Notes under the pieces: generated by a model | Databases searched by the model: none | What the model was told of the DNA's origin: nothing | Seen by the model: the letters and a program-made list of their open reading frames with translations, nothing else | Translations under genes and position numbers: made by a program | NCBI GenBank assembly: GCA_900754855.1 | Contig: CAAEEI010000113.1 | Location: 1 to 11,016, forward strand | Direction: 5' to 3' | Source of the DNA: Lachnospiraceae bacterium | Lineage (GTDB): Bacteria; Bacillota; Clostridia; Lachnospirales; Lachnospiraceae | Length of the DNA stretch: 11,016 bases | Shown here: positions 6,422-11,016 of the stretch, one piece after another | Numbering within the stretch: position 1 is the stretch's first letter | How the letters are laid out: each line of letters begins with the position of its first letter

Positions 6422-6916
6422 TCAGTCTCTGACCGACGGTCTTTCTTTTTCTTCGGCGCACGGGCTGCCTTCTTTGTTCCTGCGACGCAGTTTCAGTCCC
6501 ATATTCAATATTGCCGATACGAAACAAATGCCGATGGACAAACCCAGCAGATAGGCAAGAAGTTCCATGCCATACTGCCTTCCCACGGCCCATTGCTTCT
6601 GGATCATGCTGCTCATCATGTAATATAATGACCCTCCGGGAATGAGGGGAATCAACGTAGTAATCACATAAATATTCGCCGGACACCGCCGGATGCGGGC
6701 CAGCACTTCTCCGTAAAGTTCTGCAAAGATACTGGCGCAAAGGCTGGGAAAAAAGATTCTTCCGGTGACTGCCGCCACTCTGGCGTAGATCAGCCAGCCA
6801 ATCAGTCCTCCGGCAGCGGCCAGCAACAGATGTTTTCTTTTTACATTGTAAACCATTGCCAGCCCCAGAGAACCCATACAGGCCATGATCGCTTTTATGA
6901 TTGCTGCTTCATTCAT
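6422..6916 (-). CDS. Threonine/serine exporter family, ThrE_2 (DUF3815, YjjB-like) subunit
   Basis: A 164-residue integral membrane protein with five hydrophobic segments. They lie near residues 7-24, 30-48, 53-70 (FFPSLCASIFAELYGEVLA), 81-101 (NIYVITTLIPLIPGGSLYYM) and 118-140 (LLAYLLGLSIGICFVSAI). The LIPLIPGGSLYY motif is typical of the C-terminal half of ThrE-type exporters. The C-terminal tail is charged and cytosolic. In ThrE of Corynebacterium the two halves are one protein exporting threonine and serine; in E. coli YjjP/YjjB they are separate and linked to succinate export. Substrate here is therefore open. The start at 6916 has AGGAG 9 nt upstream. It follows the ThrE_1-type gene by 61 nt on the same strand, probably in one transcript, and ends 45 nt before the thrS promoter. 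Confidence 0.88.
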   Translation of the reverse strand: MNEAAIIKAIMACMGSLGLAMVYNVKRKHLLLAAAGGLIGWLIYARVAAVTGRIFFPSLCASIFAELYGEVLARIRRCPANIYVITTLIPLIPGGSLYYMMSSMIQKQWAVGRQYGMELLAYLLGLSIGICFVSAILNMGLKLRRRNKEGSPCAEEKERPSVRD

Positions 6917-6924
6917 TGTTTCGG

Positions 6925-6992
6925 ACTCCTGTCATATTTTGTCTTTCTGTTCTATACTCTGCTCCTGTCATCCACGGTTATACTCCCGTCAT
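6925..6992. repeat. Three copies of an 11-mer between the exporter genes
   Basis: RCTCCYGTCAT occurs at 6925-6935, 6961-6971 and 6982-6992. On the minus strand each copy reads ATGACRGGAGY and contains a GGAG. The first of these in transcription order lies inside the end of the ThrE_1-type gene, and the last supplies the ribosome binding site of the ThrE_2-type gene. This looks like a small local duplication. Confidence 0.6.
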
Positions 6993-7730
6993 CCATACGG
7001 CACAGATAAATCCCCCGGCCAGCGCACCGGCCCAGAGTACGGATTCTGCCAGACGCATCGTTCCGGAAACCGTATCTCCCGTCAGCATATTCTTCACTGC
7101 GTTGGTCAGCGCCAGCCCGGGAATCAACAACATGATGTCGCCGATGATGACCTTATCCACATGAACAGGGAAAATCATCGACAGGATGCAGATCAGACAT
7201 CCGGTAATCCACGAAGCAAAGAAATTAAAAATGACATTATTCCCACAGAGGGGCGCAAATCTTTTTTGTAACAAACAAATCAGTATGGCTGCCACGGCCG
7301 CCACACCGCCATCTAACATATTTCCGCCAAAAAACATGGTCAGACTGGCCACCGCCAACATACTTCCCCCATAAAAATACGCTTTTCCGGGCGACATTTT
7401 TTTAATCCGTTCCACTTCTCTGGTTAACTCCTCCACAGACAGGGGACGGGCACAGCATCTTCTGCTGAGTTCATTTAATTCTTCAATGCGGGTAAAATCT
7501 GTTCCTCCCGAGGGAATCACCCTTCTGGTCTGGGTCAGCATTTCCCCGTTCTTAAAAATCATCGTAACCACGATGCTTGTGGTGATGGCGAACACATCGG
7601 TTTTTTCCGCTCCATAGGCAGCGCCCATGCGAGCCATGGTTTCCTCCACCCGACTTATCTCCGCACCGCTGGATAAAAGCATTTCGCCCACCTCCAGCAA
7701 CTGGTGCATGATCTTCTTTTTTGTCTCCAT
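6978..7730 (-). CDS. Threonine/serine exporter family, ThrE_1 (DUF1212, YjjP-like) subunit
   Basis: About 250 residues. The N-terminal cytosolic part carries the family signature LLSSGAEISRVEETMARM and a GGTDFTR region. The C-terminal half has five hydrophobic segments, including YGGSMLAVASLTMFFGG, VAAVAAILICLL, FFASWITGCLICILSMIF, IIGDIMLLIPGLALTNAV and LWAGALAGGFICAVWM. It is the partner of the downstream ThrE_2-type protein; together they equal one full ThrE or a YjjP/YjjB pair. ATG 7730 (AAGGA 8 nt upstream) is preferred because METKKKIMHQLLEVG is a typical N terminus. GTG 7757, with AGGA 7 nt upstream, is a real alternative adding nine residues. The subtilase gene ends 15-42 nt upstream, depending on the start, suggesting co-transcription. 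The exported substrate (threonine, serine or a dicarboxylate) cannot be read from sequence. Confidence 0.9.
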   Translation of the reverse strand: METKKKIMHQLLEVGEMLLSSGAEISRVEETMARMGAAYGAEKTDVFAITTSIVVTMIFKNGEMLTQTRRVIPSGGTDFTRIEELNELSRRCCARPLSVEELTREVERIKKMSPGKAYFYGGSMLAVASLTMFFGGNMLDGGVAAVAAILICLLQKRFAPLCGNNVIFNFFASWITGCLICILSMIFPVHVDKVIIGDIMLLIPGLALTNAVKNMLTGDTVSGTMRLAESVLWAGALAGGFICAVWMTGV

Positions 7731-7772
7731 ATCGTTTATCCTTTTTATCGTTTCCACAATTTCATCCTGCTC

Positions 7773-9503
7773 CTATCTTCGCATGGATAAGAAAGCGTCA
7801 TACAGATTGACCATACCGTAACCCCAAAACCGGTTGGGATAGGTATACCCTTTGCTTTGCACCGCTCCCTGTGTCAGATAATATCGCATATTCTGTCCAT
7901 TGAGCGACAGATCGTTGAATTTCGTAAAAGCCCATTCCTGCATCAGGGCGCCTATGCCCGCACCAAAGGCGGCCGCCACACTGCTGCCACTTCTGCTTAC
8001 GGTGCGGTTTCCCAGGGCCGCCTCCACGTTAACACCGGGCGCGGCAAGATCCGGTTTCACCTGCCCACTTCTTGTGTATCCCTGGCTGGCCCGGACATAC
8101 AGACTGTCATTATCCACATCATAAGGGACGTAGGTAATCCCGTAAAAGGCGTCTCCTGGCGAAGTGACCGTCTCTGTTGCCGTCGCATTGAGAAAGAAAG
8201 TTTCTTCTTTCAGAAAATTACTGATCGGCATCCAGATGTCGTAGGAGCGGTTTCCCTCCCCCGCCGCATAGACTTCCATCTTCCAGATTCCTGCGGACGG
8301 GGCGCGGAAATTCATCCGGATCACCTGTTCTCCGCCGACGGTTTCGCCGATAAATGAGCGAATCTGCAATTCTGTTTTTTCCGGAAAAAAATGGATTCGC
8401 CGAAATTCATCCACTTTAAGCTGAATCCGTTCTACTCTCTCCCCTCCGGGAGAAAGCAGGGCCACGGTAAAAGGAACCGGTGCATTCCCCCATAGTTCCA
8501 TGACAAACCCTGCCTCCCCCTCCGCCACATTGAACTCCACTTCCTGAAAGTTCTGTCCCAGAGGAACTTCCCCATGAAAATGGTGCCCGCTGATGCCTTC
8601 GTTGCCGGCGGCAATGTGAAAAGATACTCCCGGAAACAGGGAACTGGCCGAAATATACCTTTCCAGATTTCCATTTCCGGCATGCCCGCCCAGATTCGTT
8701 CCAATGCCCAGACAGATGGATACGGGTTTCTGAAAAAACATGGCCATGGTGAGCACATAGCGGATCGCCATAATGACGTCGTCTTCCTGACAGGCCCAGA
8801 CGTCGTCTTCTATGGAATAAAAATCCAGCAGATACTTTTTGGGACGTTTTAACCGCACCACCAACAGTTCACTGTCCGGCGCCACCCCGGAAAAACCACT
8901 TTGACTGTCTTCCCGCCCGGCAGCGATTGCCGCCAGAAATGTCCCGTGTCCCTCTTCATCTCCCGGGAGAATCCCCGGATCGTCCTTCAGCGCCTGATCG
9001 ATTTCTTCCCTTTCCCATTGGGTTCCAAAAGGAAACCCTTCCGGTCTTTTTCCTTCCTGATTTTCCTGATCCCACAGAGCCCGAACCTTCGTCGTGCCGT
9101 CTTCATAGCGAAACAGGGGGTTCGTCAGCGCAATACCGGTATCAATGATTCCCACCAAGGTTCCCTGGCCCCGCAAAGCAAACTGGGGCGATCTGCGCAC
9201 CCGCATCACTCCCGTTTCTTCCAGTTCCTGACTTGCCATGAGCCCGTAGCATCGGGGCACTTTATTATAGTTTACCTCTTTGGATTCCCCGGTAAACAAC
9301 TGATTTTGTTCCATGTATACCACTGCCTGATTCTGTCCCAGTGGTTCCACACAGACAAAGGGATACCGCTGTTCGAAGATTTCCCGGTCTAAAAGGTAGT
9401 CAATCAGATAGTTTTGAAAATTTTCGTCCACCGCCACATTGGCACATCGATTCTCTTGCTGCTGAACAGATATTTCTCTCATTTTCTGCCCACTTTCCAA
9501 CAC
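7773..9503 (-). CDS. S8 family (subtilisin-like, Csp-type) serine protease
   Basis: A 576-residue subtilase with an intact catalytic set: Asp121 in GIIDTGIAL, His186 in EGHGTFLAAIAAG, oxyanion Asn301 in AAGNEG and Ser508 in SGSSVAAAF (the usual GTS is GSS). A large insertion of about 150 residues, likely a beta-rich jelly-roll-type domain, sits between Asn301 and Ser508, as in clostridial Csp germination proteases. Residues 1-100 may act as a prodomain. There is no signal peptide or membrane segment, so the protein is probably cytoplasmic or forespore-located unless exported another way. Many Lachnospiraceae encode such proteins with unknown substrates; a role in cleaving a spore cortex hydrolase is possible but unsupported by neighbours. 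The start is uncertain: GTG 9503, TTG 9500 (AGAGG 7 nt upstream) or ATG 9482 (weak RBS). A TTGACT at 9564-9559 could be a -35, but the matching -10 is poor. Confidence 0.92.
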   Translation of the reverse strand: MLESGQKMREISVQQQENRCANVAVDENFQNYLIDYLLDREIFEQRYPFVCVEPLGQNQAVVYMEQNQLFTGESKEVNYNKVPRCYGLMASQELEETGVMRVRRSPQFALRGQGTLVGIIDTGIALTNPLFRYEDGTTKVRALWDQENQEGKRPEGFPFGTQWEREEIDQALKDDPGILPGDEEGHGTFLAAIAAGREDSQSGFSGVAPDSELLVVRLKRPKKYLLDFYSIEDDVWACQEDDVIMAIRYVLTMAMFFQKPVSICLGIGTNLGGHAGNGNLERYISASSLFPGVSFHIAAGNEGISGHHFHGEVPLGQNFQEVEFNVAEGEAGFVMELWGNAPVPFTVALLSPGGERVERIQLKVDEFRRIHFFPEKTELQIRSFIGETVGGEQVIRMNFRAPSAGIWKMEVYAAGEGNRSYDIWMPISNFLKEETFFLNATATETVTSPGDAFYGITYVPYDVDNDSLYVRASQGYTRSGQVKPDLAAPGVNVEAALGNRTVSRSGSSVAAAFGAGIGALMQEWAFTKFNDLSLNGQNMRYYLTQGAVQSKGYTYPNRFWGYGMVNLYDAFLSMRR

Positions 9504-9577
9504 TTTTCCTCTTCATTTTATGCAAAGAGCAAACGATACGTTCTTTATGTTCCGTACCAGTCAAGGTTTTCTGCAGC

Positions 9578-9621
9578 AAAATAAAATCAGCCAGAACAGC
9601 ATGCTTATACACTGTCCTGGC
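9578..9621 (-). terminator. Intrinsic terminator after the cyclophilin gene
   Basis: On the minus strand GCCAGGACAG (9621-9612) pairs with CTGTTCTGGC (9599-9590), 10 bp with one G-T wobble, followed by TGATTTTATTTT. It lies about 20 nt after the cyclophilin stop and separates that gene from the subtilase gene. Confidence 0.78.
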
Positions 9622-9642
9622 CGCCACAAACGAAAAATCCGT

Positions 9643-10164
9643 TTATTTCCTGATCGTTTCCGGTTCCGGATATTCTTCTCCAAAGGTCTCTACCGTCACC
9701 GTTTTCATCACCTGTTTTTCATAAGGAGAATCCATAAAGGTCTTCACGGACGCAATCTTATCTACCACATCCATACCTTCGATGATTTTTCCAAAAGACG
9801 CATATTCTCCGTCCAGATGAGGCGCCGGTTTATGCATGATAAAGAACTGGGATCCTGCAGAGTCCGGCATCATGGAACGTGCCATAGACAGTACTCCGGC
9901 GTCATGTTTTAACTGATTGGTAAAGCCGTTATTGCTGAATTCTCCTGCAATACTGTATCCCGGGTTGCCAGTTCCGTTGCCCAGAGGACATCCTCCCTGA
10001 ATCATAAAGCCTTTGATGACCCTGTGAAAAGTCAGTCCATCATAGAAACCTTTATTGATCAGCGCGATAAAATTATTTACGGTGTTCGGTGCGATCTGCG
10101 GATATAATTCCGCTTTCATCACATCGCCATTTTCCATGGTAATGGTTACGATTGGATTTGCCAT
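9643..10164 (-). CDS. Peptidyl-prolyl cis-trans isomerase, cyclophilin type
   Basis: A 173-residue single-domain cyclophilin catalysing proline isomerisation during protein folding. Active-site residues of cyclophilin A are recognisable: Arg48, Phe53, Met54 and Gln56 in FHRVIKGFMIQGG (matching R55, F60, M61, Q63), and Gln106/Phe108 in GSQFFI (Q111, F113). The W121 and H126 positions are His and Tyr (PHLDGEYASFG), as in many bacterial cyclophilins, so cyclosporin binding is probably weak. No signal peptide is present, so it acts in the cytoplasm. The start at 10164 has AAAGGA 8 nt upstream; ATG 10173 overlaps that ribosome binding site and is rejected. The open frame further upstream to 10335 covers the promoter. 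It appears monocistronic, with its own promoter and terminator. Confidence 0.96.
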   Translation of the reverse strand: MANPIVTITMENGDVMKAELYPQIAPNTVNNFIALINKGFYDGLTFHRVIKGFMIQGGCPLGNGTGNPGYSIAGEFSNNGFTNQLKHDAGVLSMARSMMPDSAGSQFFIMHKPAPHLDGEYASFGKIIEGMDVVDKIASVKTFMDSPYEKQVMKTVTVETFGEEYPEPETIRK

Positions 10165-10233
10165 AATCGTCATCCTTTCTTCACTTTTTTCCTGTTTCAG
10201 ACCAGAAAATACTTTTTTTCTGCCTGATAATCT

Positions 10234-10242
10234 ATTATAGCA
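10234..10242 (-). promoter_or_regulatory. Extended -10 promoter of the cyclophilin gene
   Basis: On the minus strand TGCTATAAT (10242-10234) is a perfect extended -10 (TGnTATAAT). No good -35 is seen at 16-18 nt spacing. It lies 70 nt upstream of the start codon. Confidence 0.62.
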
Positions 10243-10264
10243 CATTCCTGCAGAAAGCACAGCC

Positions 10265-10293
10265 TTGAATTTTTTCCCCTTATTCTTTATAAT
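10265..10293 (+). promoter_or_regulatory. Sigma-A promoter of the second HAD gene
   Basis: TTGAAT (10265-10270), 17 nt spacer, TATAAT (10288-10293). It is divergent from the cyclophilin promoter, with the two -10 boxes about 50 bp apart, and lies 69 nt upstream of the HAD start codon. Confidence 0.75.
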
Positions 10294-10362
10294 AGCAATG
10301 TTTCGACAAACCATTTTCAATCGTTGTTTTAACAATACTAACTTTAACAGGAAGGAAATTAC

Positions 10363-11016
10363 ATGAAGAAAAAATTATTATTTTTCGATATTGACGGCAC
10401 TCTGCTGGCAGGGGGAATCCCCGGCTATATCCCCGACAGTACCATCGCCGCCTTAAAACAGGCCCAGGCCAACGGACATTATCTGTTCATCAACACCGGA
10501 CGAACCTATTCTTTTATGCCGGCGCTCATCCGGGAATTCCCGTTTGACGGATACATTTGTGGTTGTGGTACAGAAGTGATTTTTCAGGGCAAAACACTTT
10601 ATCATCACCAGATCCCCCGGGATGTTCAGTTCAGCCTTCGGGATGTGTTCCGCCAGTTACATATTCAGGGCATTTATGAGAGCCATTTTACCTGCTATTT
10701 CGATCAGCACGACCAGCTTCTCCCTCCTGTCTCCCATATTATGGAGTCTTATACCAAGGTAGATTCTCCAAAACCAATGGGCATAATGAACGAGGACGAG
10801 ATGAATTTTGATAAATTTGTCGTTTTTACCGATTGCCACAGCGATATTGAAGGCTTTTTCCCTATTGCGGAAAAGCATTTCCAATGTACCCAGTGGGATA
10901 AGACGGTTCCTTACGGGTATGCTGAATTTGTTCCAAAATCCTGTTCCAAAGGTACCGGGATCGATCTGATGATCGAACATCTGGGCTGTTCTCTGGAAGA
11001 TTGCTATGTTTTCGGC
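10363..11016 (+). CDS. Cof-type HAD-IIB family phosphatase (3' end beyond window)
   Basis: The first 218 residues of a cytoplasmic HAD-superfamily hydrolase. Motif I is DIDGT at 9-13 (nucleophile D9, acid/base D11), motif II Thr45 in INTGRT, and motif III Lys196 in SKGTGI. The window ends at CYVFG, just where motif IV (GDSxND type) should begin. The C2 cap occupies about residues 80-185. Members normally have about 255-270 residues, so some 40-50 are missing off the end. The start at 10363 has GGAAGGA about 7 nt upstream and its own promoter. It shares only the catalytic motifs and overall fold with the other HAD gene in the window (3227-4015) and looks like a distinct paralogue rather than a recent duplicate. 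Substrate is unknown. Confidence 0.93.
   Translation, partial: MKKKLLFFDIDGTLLAGGIPGYIPDSTIAALKQAQANGHYLFINTGRTYSFMPALIREFPFDGYICGCGTEVIFQGKTLYHHQIPRDVQFSLRDVFRQLHIQGIYESHFTCYFDQHDQLLPPVSHIMESYTKVDSPKPMGIMNEDEMNFDKFVVFTDCHSDIEGFFPIAEKHFQCTQWDKTVPYGYAEFVPKSCSKGTGIDLMIEHLGCSLEDCYVFG

Noticed and set aside
6246..6740. 164-residue frame on the minus strand overlapping the ThrE_2-type gene
   Set aside because: It is out of frame with the recognisable membrane protein, is rich in Arg, Lys and Gln without domains, and its end lies inside the thrS promoter and T-box Stem I.
7857..9392. Plus-strand frames opposite the subtilase
   Set aside because: These are shadows of a conserved minus-strand protease gene with no recognisable product.
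9534..9564. Sigma-A promoter for the subtilase gene
   Set aside because: TTGACT is a good -35, but at 17-19 nt spacing the -10 candidates (ACGTAT, CGTATC, GTATCG) are poor. A sporulation sigma-factor promoter could not be established either.

Overview
The window looks like chromosomal DNA of a Firmicute of class Clostridia, most probably a Lachnospiraceae-type gut anaerobe. The reasons are a T-box leader on thrS, strong AGGAGG-type ribosome binding sites, a ThrRS without a TGS domain, a leaderless Csp-like subtilase, a YjjP/YjjB-type split ThrE exporter and a small lysine-rich membrane protein of a kind I associate with this family. This placement is inference from gene content; no rRNA or tRNA gene is present.

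Layout, left to right. Positions 1-74 are the first 74 nt of what I read as a group II intron on the minus strand. It abuts the 5' exon of dnaE (75-1727, minus), so the replicative polymerase gene is interrupted directly after the codon for its third catalytic aspartate. Upstream of dnaE, on the same strand, is an 82-residue single-pass membrane protein (1869-2117). It is divergent from a DeoR/GlpR-type repressor (2288-3037, plus). A bidirectional terminator separates the repressor from a convergent Cof-type HAD phosphatase (3227-4015, minus).

Next, all on the minus strand, come thrS (4172-5938) with a complete T-box riboswitch (about 6061-6342, specifier ACC, with its own sigma-A-type promoter), the two halves of a ThrE-type exporter (6422-6916 and 6978-7730) and a Csp-like subtilisin protease (7773-9503). 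Then come a terminator and a single-domain cyclophilin (9643-10164, minus). A divergent promoter pair leads into a second Cof-type HAD phosphatase (10363 onward, plus), cut off by the window end.

Most genes appear to be separate transcription units: consensus-like promoters are visible for dnaE, the small membrane protein, deoR, the first HAD gene, thrS, the cyclophilin gene and the second HAD gene. The subtilase and exporter genes are closely spaced and may be one operon. Exporter and thrS share a theme: thrS is switched on when tRNA-Thr is uncharged, while the exporter just upstream would discharge threonine or serine, or possibly dicarboxylates, and lies outside T-box control. The most notable observation is the intron-like boundary inside the dnaE active site. 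The rest is largely housekeeping or accessory metabolism.
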